This document shows positions 12,701 to 27,477 of a DNA stretch of 64,000 nt, in pieces. The DNA lies in assembly GCF_947242115.1 (NCBI RefSeq), contig NC_074725.1, forward strand, positions 10,082,011 to 10,146,010. Reading direction: 5' to 3'. The stretch's first letter is position 1. Every line of letters begins with the position of its first letter. A program made the translations under genes and the position numbers. Source of the DNA: Biomphalaria glabrata. Its lineage: Eukaryota; Mollusca; Gastropoda; Planorbidae. The notes under the pieces are model-generated. The model was not told the origin of the DNA, did not search any database, and worked only from the letters and a program-made list of their open reading frames with translations.

Positions 12701-15700
12701 AAATCATAAAACTATAAAACTTGGAAGATGTCTCAAGTTAGTCTTTTAAGTAATGCCAGCTATCCAACCCTAACTCTTGTTCTTTGATAACAAGGGTATA
12801 TAAAAAAAAAAGAGAAAAAGTACCCCAGGGTTACTTAATAGAAATATGATGTTAAAGAAATATCTAACAAATAAACAAAAATATTGGGCATTTTATTTTA
12901 TTTTTACACTAATCAACATGAGCCATCTTAGATGAGTCAACTTACATTAGTTATCTTACATAAGGTATCTTACACAAGTCATCTTAAATAAGACATGTTA
13001 CATGAGCAATATTAAATGAGCCAACTTACCTCTGTAGTGTAGAAAATGCACTTGCCATCATAAGTACCAACAACAGCCAATCTTCCGTTGTAGCAGAAGT
13101 TTGCAGTGGTTATAAGGTTGGAGCTTCCAGAAAGCTCATTCCAAAGAGTGACCTTCTTGTCTGGAATGTTCCACAGCCTCAACTTGCCATCCAGTGATCC
13201 ACTTAGAAAGTAGCGGTCATCCTGGATGGGACAGGTAGCATACACATTAATGTCAACATTTATGATATTTATTATGGTGTTTTCATTTTTTAAATAGCTT
13301 TTACATAGTGCAACTTTCATGCACTATGGTTCAATTTCTTTTGTAGAGCAGTGGGGGTAGGGGTTATCTAGAAGGTTTTCCATGCTGCTTTTAGGCACTA
13401 AGTAAACACAGCTTTGCTTGAGTCGGGGGTCAAACCTCCATCCCCCCTTGATAGGTAGTCAGGTCAAGACAAAGTGTACTTAGCCTCTCGGTTTCATGTT
13501 TTTAGAAGCTAGAAGCATATGTACTCATCTTTTCTTTCAAGGGCAACTGTTAGAACCATTTCATTAGTTGACTGTGCTTATCATTTTCTGTTTATCCAAG
13601 CTCTTAGAGTCTACAGCCAACAAACTCAAGAAAACTTGAGAATAAGACGTGTAGAAGTGTTTTAAACCAGATAGATTATGTTCTTATTACTCTTACTTAG
13701 GCCAGATTAATTTTCCAAGCTTTCTCAAAGGAAACTCACTTTGGAATACAGTTCCACAGAGACTTATACTTTTGTTCTAGCAGCTTGCAATACTCTGTTC
13801 TTAGTCTAAAAAAATGATTTCTTCACTACTAATCAACAAAAGTGGACAAGCTTTATATCGTGGTGGGTTGCAACTGTCCTTCCACTTTATATCACAAGAG
13901 ATTTTAAAGATTTTTAGACTCACAATGTTGGGCATAGGGACCTGGTTTCCCAGTTTGGTAATTAGATACATTAATCAGGATTGAAAACTGTGACCATCAT
14001 TTAGCAGCCAGAGGTTTTAACACTCATGCAACAAGTTTTAAAAAAGTAAGACAAAGAAAAATCAAAGATGATTATCTTATCTATTAAAATACAGACATGA
14101 CTTCAAAAAAGAAGATGATTACATCCTACGCATCAAGCATGTTAACCAAGGGCTTAAATTCTGCCTAGTCATTGGTTTTCCTGGCTGGCTCAGGCAACCC
14201 ATTCCATGCTCTAATAGCACTAGGGAAGAAGGAGTAGTTGTACAAATTTGTCCTAGCATATGGAACAGGAATGTTATCTTTGTGTCTTTCTGAGTATTGT
14301 ATTATTATTATCAATTATTATCTATAACAATAGATGCATCTCAAGTTTTGTCCATAAGACCACATTACATTATCTACATCAAAGTCAATTCTTGTCACTG
14401 TAGTTTGAGCAGCTCAAAGCAGACTTGTAGAACATCACAGTGTAAGATATCTAAGTAGTGACTCACCTTTGGATGAAAGACAATAGCTGTAACAAAGTCA
14501 ATGTGTTGGAACGTACACAGACACTCTCTTCGTGATATATGCCACAGTCTGACTGTTTTATCCATGGAGGATGACAGGATAAAGTAATTCTGAAATTTAG
14601 AGTAAAGAATTCAGTGTATCCTGAAATTAAGAGTAAAGAATGCAGTATAGCATTTAGTATTTTTTTATGTAGTGTTAGTAATAAAGAAAAAAAAACAACT
14701 TTTAAGATTGAAAAAATAGAACAGTACTATCAAACCCTAATAGAAATTATGTAAACATCTTGCATAGCGTTTGCACAGTGCAAGTAAAAACAAAAAAGGA
14801 AACAAAGAGACTAAGGATAAAAGACAGGAGTGTGAGGGTTGGTTAATAAGGGTTGTGGTAAATAGCCAGAATAACAAGTTACAGGTAAGATGACAGTGAC
14901 ATTAGTTAAACTTAGCCAGAATAACAAGTTACAGGTAAGATGACAGTGACATTAGTTAAACTTAGCCAGAATAACAAGTTACAGGTAAGATGACAGTGAC
15001 ATTAGTTAAACTTAGCCAGAATAACAAGTTACAGGTAAGATGACAGTGACATTAGTTAAACTTAGCCAGAATAACAAGTTACAGGTAAGATGACAGTGAC
15101 ATTAGTTAAACTTAGCCAGAATAACAAGTTACAGGTAAGATGACAGTGACATTAGTTAAACTTAGCCAGAATAACAAGTTACAGGTAAGATGACAGTGAC
15201 ATTAGTTAAACTTAGCCAGAATAACAAGTTACAGGTAAGATGACAGTGACATTAGTTAAACTTAGCCAGAATAACAAGTTACAGGTAAGATGACAGTGAC
15301 ATTAGTTAAACTGACACAGCTCATTGATGATTTTTTTTTTATGCAAAAAAATGTGTTTACCTTTGACCAAGATAAATCTAAGAGGTCAGCGGTGTGTCCT
15401 TTGTAAACACAAAATGGAGTTTTCCTGAAAGGCGCATTGATTTCATCATCATCTGACTGCTGGTTTAACTCTTTCTGCAAATAAAAGAAAGAAAACTAAT
15501 GAGCAGGAGCATTAATAGTGAGTAGTGTATTACTCAACAAAAGTAAACAGGAAAAGATTATGGATGTTTATTTAAACTGACAAACACAGAGGTGAGAGTG
15601 ATGGTCTAACCTTGGGTTCACACACAGAATCAAGTATAAGGTTTCCATGACCTTTCTACCAATACATTTCTTAGTCCAACAACAGACTTCCCAGTGTTGC

Positions 15701-18700
15701 TCCAGGTTTAAATGCCAGTCATCAGACAAAGGAAGAAGGCTTCTCTTTATCTAGAAAACTGACTCACAACTTCTCTTCTTGTTGCTTCTCTCTCTTTCTA
15801 ACAGTCATTTCTTTGTCCCATGTTCGCTGGTGCACAGCATAAAAACCCAGGTGGAAGGCAGAGTTCTTACAATTGTAGGATTCATTCAGTATATACATGT
15901 CAAGTGCAGAAGAGAAAAACAGATGGAGGGGAAAGAACTTGTGTGTTTGTTGTACAATGTACCAGGTGCAACAGAGACAACTAAGAAATGTTAGAATGTT
16001 CAGACACTTGTACAGGTTCAACTAGTACCAAGATAATGCCTTGTCTTTTGAAGACATTAGAATGTCAGGATACTCAGCTATTTCAAAGCATCAATTTCTA
16101 CTTTATAATGTGTAGATCAAATCTAGTACTAATAAATTTTTTAAATATTTATTTTTAGAACAGGTTACACAAATTTGAATGAAAAGAAGAGTGCTAATTT
16201 CAATTCTGAAACTCATTTCAAGAACTACAATCCAAAGAGTGTCTTCCAAGTGAAATACATTTCTTTTCTAAAAGTTTTTTTTTTTTAGTACAGAGAACAG
16301 AAGTAAGAAGCGAAATAAAAATTAAAAAATCATACTACAACATTTAAGATTATGCTTAATATAACAAATGATTTGTTCTTATTTTAAAGTGGATTTTTAG
16401 CAAAGACACACACTTATATAGAAATCAGTGAGTTAATACATCTAGTAAATAGTGAGATTACCTACCAGAGGATCATTGGCTGCTGCTAATAAGTCTGACG
16501 AGGAGGCAGAGTTCAAACTGTCATGAGACACTGCAGGAGACAGCCTCACTGTGGGCCAAGTGTTCAAAAAAGTTGTAACAAATACAAGTAACAACATTCA
16601 ATGTTATAGAAGTAAAAAAAATCATGTAACAAAAAAATTTACAATTTTACTTCATTTATTGAGAGTAACCTCACACCATAGCCTTATAGCCTTAAATAAG
16701 TAGCTACTGGGGCATAGCTTGTTTCTGATTGCCTCAAAAGTTATCTATGCCCTGGATATAGCAACTGAACTCTTAAGGGAACAAAAAGTATGTCTTTTTT
16801 GCTGATTGTTGTTTTTTCTCTCTTCCTACATTCTGGAATAATGTAACTGTTTCAGAAGAAAACACTAAAAGTTTTTGTTTTTTCTTGTTTCAAGATAGTA
16901 TGGTACTGTAAACAAAACAGTTCATTCAATCAAACCTGTGAGTTTAGTAACAAAATTAAATCACCACGTTAATATCTTCTATCTACAAATCTTACTGTCA
17001 GCATATTTCTGTCTGAAGTCTTCAAAATAACTATAAGTTGATTTTAAAACCCATATTCTGAGGATACTGTCTTGTCCTCCGGTGGCCTGGAGAGAAAGTG
17101 AAATATATAAATCTATATTTTTTTTTGTTACAAAACCCTAAATAACAAGACTCATTTAGTGAGAACAAATACAAATAAATTTTTTTATCACAAGCTCATT
17201 CCAAAAAATTTATATTTAAAGCTGAACTAAACATTCTTAAGCATCTATGAATTATTTTTTTAAAACCAAATTATACTATTTTAAAATAAAGATAATAATA
17301 ACAATTTAATTTAACAAAACATTGTTAAAAAAAATCATAATGTAAGCCCAAGACTCTACAAGAGCTAGTCTAGATCTACATAGTAACCTGGCTATTGCCA
17401 ATAAGATTTAATTAAACCAATGAAATACAATTTTTTAGTAGAATATGGATTGGTGGGGGGAAAGTTTCTGTGCAGCCTATAGGCAACTACCTCAGCTTGA
17501 GCTTGAATATCAAACTCCACCCCATTGATAGGTAGGCAAGCAGTACTTGCCACTCAGACACACATCTCATTTGTATTAGAACTAAATTGTTTACTTACTA
17601 AAAGTTTCCCACAGGGAGAGAACTTCATGGTCCAGATAGCACCCTAAAGGTCAGATAGTATTTCACGTTATTTCACAATAATTTGTAATTATGTTATAAT
17701 ATTGAGTTCTACTAGCACAACAAAAAAAGACAAAATTGTTTCAAAATATTTTTGATCATTATTTCAAAAAATTAGATTAAATCATCTGAATGGCAATATA
17801 AAATAAGATAGCATGTATAAAAACCCACAGAGTGATCCCCACTGAGTTCTTGTAGTAAGCTGGGTTGAGAGAAATCATAGGGCCCTTTATTTTTGCTGGA
17901 TGATTTGATCTGTAAAAAAAAAGATTTTTAAAAATAACAGTAATTAAAATTATAGTAAACAATTTCTCTATAATTACAATGAATGGTTTTCTGTTTATTG
18001 TATTATCATTTTAACATGTAATCTATAACTTAGGGCCCTTTATTTTTGCTGGATGATTTGATCTGTAAAAAAAAAGATTTTAAAAAATAACAGTAATTAT
18101 AATTATAGTAAACAATTTCTCTATAATTACAATGAATGGTTTTCTGTTTATTGTATTATCATTTTAACATGTAATCTATAACTCCAATACCAAAAATCCA
18201 ATACCCAATGGACTAATGCACAAGATGAGGCAGCGGACATTATTAACCTCTGAGCTCAGTGAAGTCAGCTTGAGATAACCAATGGGCAGAGAGGTGTGTG
18301 AGGATCAAAGTCTAAGTAAACCCTCCACATTATCATAAGTCCTCCCTATCTCTTTCTGATGGAATGTCTCTATTTGTATGACAACCTAACTAGTTCCTAT
18401 TAAACTAATTCAGCATGACCTTGCTCTTATGTGGACTTCCGGGGTGCTACACAGCAGGCGACCTGATTATACTGGACTCTTTTTTTCTATTTTTTTTTCT
18501 GTTAATATTTCATGTAATTTGTTACTACTCCAATGTTTCAATGGATGTGCACTGTGTCTTTTGGATTTATGTGTATTTTTCTGTTGTGTTGTCTTTATAT
18601 GAGAAACGAGTCCTTGTAATCACAACAAATTTCCGTAAGGATCAATAAAGCAGTCTTAGTCTTAATATGAGTAAATTAAAAAATAATTTCTAAAGTAGGA

Positions 18701-21700
18701 TGGATTAGACTGAAATAAGCTTTTGCCAATGAATTTCAAGAGCTTGGGGAAATGTTGCTTTCTATTATTCCACTAACTAAAACTTTCCTCTTTTTTTCTC
18801 TTATATGCTAAAAAAAAAGAAAAAGCTTCACCCTTTAATAAATAATGTAATAGGTAACTGCTTGTGTTACCTTAAAAACTTTGCCATCTACTGAGACTTC
18901 TTCTTCAACTGGTGGGTCACTATGTAAAGCTGTATAGAAAAAATTGTTAAAGATAAGATAAATTTTATTGGTCCAATCAAATGGAAATTCAGTTTGATTA
19001 CAATTGACCACATCAGCGTAACTACTGTAACAATAACAATATAGATGCAAATACAAACAAATTTTTAACACATAAAACACATACACACACACAACCAGCG
19101 CTTTATGAATTAGACTTCTATGTACTTCTTGATGATGACAGATGACCTTGTAACACCCTGACCAAAAGTGAGGTAAACTTCTAATCCTGATATAGACTAT
19201 GAATTTTACATTACAGTGTGACTCAAGCTTATTTATATCAATTTTTTCCATTGGTTTTTGAAATATGTCATTATAGTTAACCACATATATTTTCCACTTT
19301 TCAAGAGGTTTTTCTATTAGACTTAGCATTTTTTAAAAATCAGTAATTTATCAAATATTATTATCAAATATATTAATCTTTGACTTCAGTGGTCCTTAAT
19401 TATGCTCAAAATCTAAACCAAGTTAGTGTAATTACCAGAATCTGCCATAGACTTCACTCTGCTCACTGTTTTACCAAAGAACTTTTTCATCTTCATTCTG
19501 AAACAGAAATGATTGAGATGACCTTATGGACAATGATCGAATGGTTTGTAGCTCTCATATGATTTGGAAGCAATAATAAAAAAAAGGAAACCAAGGAACA
19601 TTGATTTCAAACAAACTATCAAGTAACTAACCCTTTCCTCCGGACTGTGTTACTGGAGGAGGCAGCACTTTTTTCTGATCTGGAATCAGACTCATCACTG
19701 ATACCATCCACGTGGAGACTTGTGTCACTAAACAAAATATTTTTTAAATACATTATTAGTAACCACTAGAAAAAAAATATATAAATAGATCTATATCCAT
19801 AAAAAACATAAAATGATAGACTATTGGCACTAAAGTCAACAAATAAAATAGATAGATAAAAATATTTGTAATTGTACGTTGATTAAAATCAAACTATATG
19901 GAAGTAAATATACCAAATTTGAGTAACGTTTTATAATGTTGTTTACAACAGTTGTTTTTAAGAACATTTTAATAAATTAACGGCTTATTTTAGAAAAAAA
20001 AAATTTAGATAGATACAAATTAAGGATTGTATCAAAAACTAACAACAAAAACAAAATAGAAACCCTATGCCTAATTTTTTTTGAGTGCTTTAAACAAAAA
20101 ATTAGTTCAGCTGTTCACAAATAATTTATGGACTCTTTGTATATTATGTGATAGAAATTAACATTCATTTTTTTTTTAACTTAAAAATTTAAGGGAAAAA
20201 AGTTTGACACTGAATGTGACAAAGTAATGCACCTGCTGTATTCTTTGGTTCTCTTCATAATGTGCAAAGCAAGAGGGTTAACACACTTTGGCAGCTTGTC
20301 TTCTGCTACACTTAGTGGAATGGTTTCACCAGTGTCCAGATTTTTCAAGGTAACCAGTTCCAATATCTCCTGCAAAAAAAAATAAAATATATCTAATATA
20401 TCATCATCACTATCATCCTCATTGTGATTGGTATTAGTAACAGTTTTCTTATCTGCAATTATATTCAAATTAAAATGTACTTCTACCTCTGTAGATGTAA
20501 AAAAAAATAAATTTTTTTCAATGTGAATAATTTCTGATGGAGGATTAGAATGTGACATAAATCACTTTTGAATTCTCTATATTTTTACTTTGACCTCTTG
20601 AGTTAAAAACTCATTTTGCCAAAGCAGATCATATATACAATAATAAGATTTTGAAAAGATTTAAAAACAACAAACCTCATCAGACAAAGGCCTTCCAGAC
20701 TGGGACCTAGGTCGACGATTAGGACTAGCTTCACGGCCACAGTCACCCAAACTTTGCCAATGCTGAATCTGGACTGACAAAGAGTCCAGGTTACTGTCAA
20801 GGGTTTCGGCAGATCCAATGTTTGCTGTGGCATAGTTAGGGCTGCTGTTGCCACTGATTGAGACATAATAAGGGCTGCTGCTCCCACTGCATGAAGTACC
20901 AGATGGAATGTTGATATCTTGAAGGTGGCTTGTGCTAGAGCCTAATTGTTCTGTATCCTAGAACAAAAGTTGGACAATCAATAAACAGAACAGCAACAAA
21001 AAAATAAAAAATAATTTTAGTAAACTAACAAGAAAAACATTTAAATACTTTTACAAAAAAAACAAGCTTATAAGAAGTGTGTCATTGTTTCAATTAGTTT
21101 GGATCAGTCATGTAATTTTTCATCCATATTGTTTCTGTAAAGTAGTTACGCTGAAGTTGTCAATTGTAGTCAAACTGAATTTCCATTTGATTGGATCAAT
21201 AAAATTATCTTATCTTATCTTAATTAGATTTGTAATAGATCTAGACCAACAAGAAGAAAAGGTTTTCTGGGTGGATTTTACTGTAATTGAATTCTGCTAA
21301 CCCCAAAATGTTCCTTTGGGCACAACATCACCATGAACTGCTGTGTGGGCAATCATATACAATACCTAAACTATTTTCTAGTCAGGTAGACACTGGTATT
21401 GGCATGTTTATTTAACCCATTAGCTCCTTCTGCAGTTGGAAACGTTTTCCCGTTTTTGTCCTAAACCGTTGTAGAACGTTTCTAAAACCCCCTACTCAAT
21501 ATACTTGTTTTAAACTTTTTAAAAACAAGATTTCCTCTAGTCTCGTTGCAAGCGTGATTACAAATAATTTTGGAGATTACCGATTCTATTTTAATAAAAT
21601 CGGGAAGGTTTTTATTTTTTAAATAATTTTTCAAACGAACAGGCCCATAGCCCCAGTGTATAAGCCCTCACGTGGGAAAATGAGTATTTTTGAAGTTTTT

Positions 21701-24700
21701 TTATAATCTAGTGGTATTAAACGTATATATATTTTAAAACTAGACATATAGTTCTATTTTTTAAAGTTATCTGATTGTTTATTTGTATTTGATCTTCAAT
21801 TTGATTATTTTTTGCAAAATACATATTTTTTAGGATTTTTTAAATACGGAGTTATCCCTCCTTGCTTAGGACTTTGAAAGGGTTTTTTTGAACCGGAAAT
21901 AGGAGCTATTGGGTTAAGCTTTTAAAAAAAAAAAAGAGATACAACATCTGGTTTTCACTAAAATAAGAGTTTCAAGTTTCTCATTTCATTCAGAATAAGA
22001 CATGATGAGCTCTTCATGCATAAAAGTTTACAAAACAGGCAGCAAATTTCTATGGCATTGTACTGCATTGACAGACTGACATACTCACACTGGCATAAAT
22101 ATGTTTGTTGCCTCCCAAAAAACTTTTGACATCCAATGCATTATCTTTCCCTTTTCTGCTTAATTTTGGTGATGGTGGCTCGCCTCTAAGGAACATTGGG
22201 GGAGTTAACTCTTGTGATCCAAATCCAGACGCCTCTAGGCTATCTGTTCCTTGTGATTGTGCTTGTGCCTGAAAGTACAACAGTAAACCTTTACATTTTA
22301 TGCAACTCATTATTTATCCATTTTTAAAACATGTTCATAACATTACTGATAAGAGCAGGATGATGTTTTATATGTAATAGTACCATGATGCAGTCCTTAA
22401 AGACAAAGCATTGTACCAACTTTTACTAATTGAAACAAGGTCAAATAGGTTATATTATCAGATTTCTAGATCTCTCTCTCTTTTTTTTATTTTTTTAAAA
22501 AGAAGATTCCCATGGCAGGATTCTTATAAATAAAGTTCCCTTGAAGACCTAGCCCTCCATTGAGGGGCTGATGTAAAGCTCACTTATTTCAGTGATTAAC
22601 AGTTTATAAGGATGCCATTTTAATCATAAAATAAATCTAAAAAAAATCGGTTTGCAACCAAGTGCTTTTCCACTGGCCTGAAGGTTTTCGAGTGGTTATG
22701 TAGAATATGTTGCAGAGTAACAAATTTAAATGTCAATATTTCTTTGAAAGGAGAGAAAATATAGTGATATGATGTCACTTTAAGGTACCAGTAGAAGAAA
22801 ATCACCCAGTACTATTTATTCTTTATCTTTTGAGATTAAGGACCATTAATAAATTGTTAGACCCTTTCATGAGTTACAGTAAAAGTTGTATCTTTAATAT
22901 GAATTAAATATTTTATTCAGAGATCAAAGAAGAGATCGACAAGGACAATCTGTGGAACAGTCATCCATTTGTTGTGAGCCATCAGTTGTTTTCCAGCTCA
23001 CATACAACTAGCAGGAAATGAGAAGGCTGACACACTCGCCAAGAGTGGGAGAACAAACTCACAAGTAAACTCTGCACTCTATCCAGAAGAAATTAATTGC
23101 AGATAAAATAAATGAGAAATGGACGAGCTCCCATCCAAATCACAAGAAAGATGATGCTTACTATAAGCTATCCCGACAAGACCAACGTCTAATCTTTCGA
23201 CTCAGGACCGGACACAACAGAATGCGACAACACATGTTCCGGAAGCTCAAAATTGGAACCAGTGAAATCTGCCCATGTGGAGTATCACCAGAAAATGCCG
23301 ACCACGTCCTCCAAAACTGCTCTCTCTACCAAGAGGCCCGTATAAGACATTGGCCCCAAATCACCCCAATAGAAAGAAAACTATATGGAGAGCTCCCTGA
23401 TTTGGAAACCACTGCGCAGTTCATCTCATGTATTAGTCTAGTCATATGAACACTCCAACATAACAATGAGAACAATGAAGAAGAAGAAGAAGTTGTTTTT
23501 GCTTGAGAATGACTAGAGGTCAATTTGTTGAAGAAAGGGAAAGTCACAAACTTTCCGTACAAAATATGCATTGAAGAAAAAAAGTTCATACCTGGCACTT
23601 GGGCTTCTTCTTTCTAGGTGGTGCCACAGGCGCTTTCATTGGCTGGGGTGGAGTCCTGGACTTGGTGCTTTTAACAATATCTGGCTCGCAGTCCTGCTCG
23701 ACATGTGTCTGCTGGAGGATGGTGTCAACAACATTGTCTGTTTTGAGGTCACCTCTACCTTTACTGCCACTGATTAACAAGGTCAGACTTTTGTTTTGCT
23801 TCTCTTTGTCAGGCAGAAACCTGGGAATGGAAGTGTTGGAAATATGGTAACTATAGATTTATATTAATAAATATGAATATAAAAGCTAAATGCAGGATCC
23901 TTTTAGATGTAAAAGATGGCTGCCTGGTTGTGTGGTATGTGCTCAGGACTGTCATATGGGTGGTCCCAGGTTTGAACCCCTGCCCGTTGCAATCTCCTGC
24001 GGTTCTGCAGAAGGTTTGGGCTAGAATATAATCATTTTCAATTCTGAAGGAACATCCAAAATATGTAAAAACAAAAATGAATTTTGAAAATATAAATGCT
24101 CCTACAATTTTGTGAAAGAAAACTGATATGAATGTATTTCCTACTTACCATAATTTAATAATTTTTTACCATAATTTAATAATTTTTTTAGGTCATTCTA
24201 CAAAAAAATGTTTAGTACAAATGATTACTACTTTAATTAGAGCTACAAACCATCTATTCTAAGTCATACTAGTTGTTACTAACAGTTGATGTCAATTTAT
24301 AGTGGCTCTGTAAATTTACTTCATAATTATAACAATATAGATATTTATATTAAAGATTAGTCCATATATAATACTATGGGCTAATGAATTTTCGACCCAG
24401 AGACCTCAGAGAGGCATAGTTAACACAGGGGCGCCCCTGGGGGAGCTGTGACATCGCCATTGTGGTTCATTTTGTACACCAATTATTTTCTATCTGAGAG
24501 TACATTTTGCTCCTTCACAAAATTTGCTGATGATGCGGCTTTTCTTGCCCTGCTCTCAGAGAGCTCAGACGTAAGTGAATATTTCAGAGAAATAGAAGAC
24601 ATTGAAAAATACTGTCAAGATAATTTTTATTATTAAATGTAAAAAAAACAACAACAAAGAAATGATAATCGATTTTCGTAGGGACAAGAAGGAAAATGAT

Positions 24701-25331
24701 ATTGTTTCTGTAGCTGGTGAGACTATTGCAAACCTTTAAATACCTTGGTACTATCCTAGACAATAAACTAAATTTTACTGCAAATACTAATTATATCTGC
24801 AAAAAGGGGGAGCAAAGATTACGACTACTAAGAAAACTAGCCTTCGTTTAATGTTAGCGAAAAGGCTTTGGCTATGTTTTATCACGCTCACATCGGCAAT
24901 ATTTTAAGTTTCAATATCACTGCCAGGAATGGCAATCGGAGCATTAAAAATAAAAGTTAACTACATAAAATCCTAAATGCTGCTGGTAAAGTCATTGGCA
25001 AAAAAAGAGACAAGCAACCTTAAAAAAGCTTAAGATTCTAGAAATAAAAAATCACCCTTTAGGTCAGGATTTTGTGATTTTACCATCAAAAAAGAGATAC
25101 AAGACACCGATAGCAAAGACAAACAGACACAAACACTCTTTTGTTCCCCTGGCAATCAAATCATTAAATAGAAACAATCTGATATTAACTTTTCACATGT
25201 AAATTATGAGTAAGTCTTGTGTGAATGTACATTTTGTTTTTTTATTGTTATAATGTTTTGTCTGGTGTAATGCACAAATTGCAAGACAAATTTCCTTACG
25301 GACAATAAATAAAGATTATTATAATATATAT

Positions 25332-25418
<87 letters not shown>

Positions 25419-27440
25419 TCTTATTGTCTGGGAAGGCAATGGATGCGCCCAGATGAGTCACTGGGTTTGGTTTCGTCTTGAGACAGAACAGACTTTTGAT
25501 ACAGGCTAGTTAATTCTATTAACTATACTAATGAAATAACAATGAAGAAATAGCTTGTCCTAAACTACAGTGGAGACTGTATACAAAAGTAGTTAGGGAG
25601 GAGAATAAGACAAGTACAAAATTAAGGTGCTAAAAAGTACTCTAAGTGTAATAGGGATGAATAAAGGTGGAGTCACCCTTAGATGAACAAAATGAAGAAA
25701 AAAATCATGTGTAAGATTAGCTAGCCAAACAGCTGTTTAATCCACAGCAAGGGTAGAGAAAGGAAAAATAAATGGTGTATTTGGACTCAAGAATGTGTCA
25801 ATAAGCTACTAAGAAAAAAAAAAGACCATTCATGTGGGATGATATGAGCAAATTTTAACAGACTTTGAGGATTTTAAGAAGATTTTCTTTTTTTAAATTG
25901 ATTTGTAGATTTATTTTTTCAAGTAACACTTATCAACAATTAATTTGATAATTTATTGCAAAAGTAGTAAAGAAAAACTGCATGAAAATAAAATGTTTCA
26001 CCATTACCTCTCCATATTTTGATCCATATCATTCAACTTCTCTTCTCTACTTGAACCACTCAGTCTAGAAGTCTCAGAATTAACAGAGACATCTAAAGCC
26101 CCACAAGGAACATCTGAGTCTGTTCTGACCTCAGGCAACAGTTGACTAGACTGTCTGCTGGTAGAATTGCCTGGATCTGGGGAAGAGAAATTGATTCCTT
26201 CTCCGCCCCCAGCTATTTTTAGCTCCGTGTCATTTTTGGGCAAGTCTCCCCAAGAACCCGATCTCTTCTTGGCATGCTGCCGGTGGGCGTTGCTCGGGGT
26301 GCCGTTGTTCTCCATCTTCTCGATGGTTCTGGACTTGGGTGCAGTGACAGAACGCACGCTGGATAAGGCAAAGAGGTCTGGAATGTCAGTGGAGGTGTTA
26401 GGCGAGTCATTCTCTAAGGAGGAATCTATGGAGGATGAGAAGAAGGAGTGCTCTGCGCCGATGGATTGTCGCATCTCTTCAAGTTTCTTCATCCTGCCTT
26501 CATGCTCAGACTGGTGAAATTCTTGCTCCTGAGAAACCAATAAAAAAGAAAATTAAATTCCAATTTTTAAGCTTTTAGTTTTCAAATAATATTTAAACAA
26601 AAATATATCATTTAGCTTTAGTTGTGAAATGGTGTTTCTTAACTTACAGAGGTACTGTCAACCAGTAGTGGGTTATGGAAGATGTATTTTAAAAAAACAA
26701 AATGTGCAGGGTGAGAGTTTTTGGAGGGTAGTGAGAAATAAAGGAAATCTGTTTGGCAGAAAAAAAAGTTGAGAAATCAAACATACCCTAGAACTGCCTT
26801 CAGACTTCTTCTGTTGTTGAAGCTGCATAAGTCGCCTGTCAAGTTCTTCATCTTCCTTCCTTCTTCTGAAATAGAAATTGTCAGGACAACAAATATGTAA
26901 GATTGTGTTAAATAAATATTGAACAAAATAAAATCATGGTTAAACATTCCTGCCAATGTATAATAATTTTAGATAAATATCTTTCATTAGTTCATTATAA
27001 CCAGACTTTGAAAGTGGACTATATGTGGCTTATACAGAGGTTCTCATTTTATGAATGATGTCACATAATGGGCATGATGCAATATACCCTATTTTTTAGT
27101 ATTATTATTATTAGAAAAACAAGCTATTGTGAAGAGGCCTGACAGTCTATAGACGTATTGATATATAAGATTGCTATTCTAAAATGATTTTTTTTACTTA
27201 AATAAGTAAGTAAAATCTTTTGAAATATTTTAAGAGCATACCTTTCTTCTGCTCGCCTTTTTAACTGTAAAAGTCGCCTTTCTTCTTCTTCTAAATCTGA
27301 AATCTGTGATTCACATAAATAACAATAATTAAAGGAATAAGACTGACATTTCAAGTTATGCTGCACTGATATTAATTTTCTATTTTTATTTGTATTATTT
27401 ATTATTATATTATTTGTATAATATTTTATTTATTATAATA

Positions 27441-27477
<37 letters not shown>

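Larger units (their letters stand above)
9772..17643 (-). other. WDR44: WDR44 WD40 propeller exons (14-23)
   Basis: Residues from about 625 to the C-terminus form the WD40 domain. It starts with GAIWTMKFSPCGKLL and GGQDSILRIW and runs through GHTADLLDLSW, SSSMDKTVRLW, SGSLDGKLRLW, VVGTYDGKCIF, TSNDSRIRLY and CGSEDHFLYVW to SADFTGVIKV. An acidic insert (about 'SVEDDTEEREI') precedes the last blade, where the human protein also has an insertion. The tail after the last blade is short, and the stop is at 9772-9774. Confidence 0.88.

Noticed and set aside
14863-15312. CRISPR-like array
   Set aside because: The units are directly contiguous with no unique spacers, and the genome is animal. It is a minisatellite.
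9772-15480. Several separate small WD-repeat genes
   Set aside because: Splice phases and family order join all pieces into a single WDR44 gene.
23222-23449. Host zinc-finger gene with CPCG motif
   Set aside because: The motif and the RNase H segment before it are those of a LINE C-terminus, and the same 3' end recurs at 11.9 kb.
25204-25461. Frame rich in Tyr-Ile repeats
   Set aside because: It is translation of a (TA)n microsatellite; the similar frame at 31302-31487 has the same cause.
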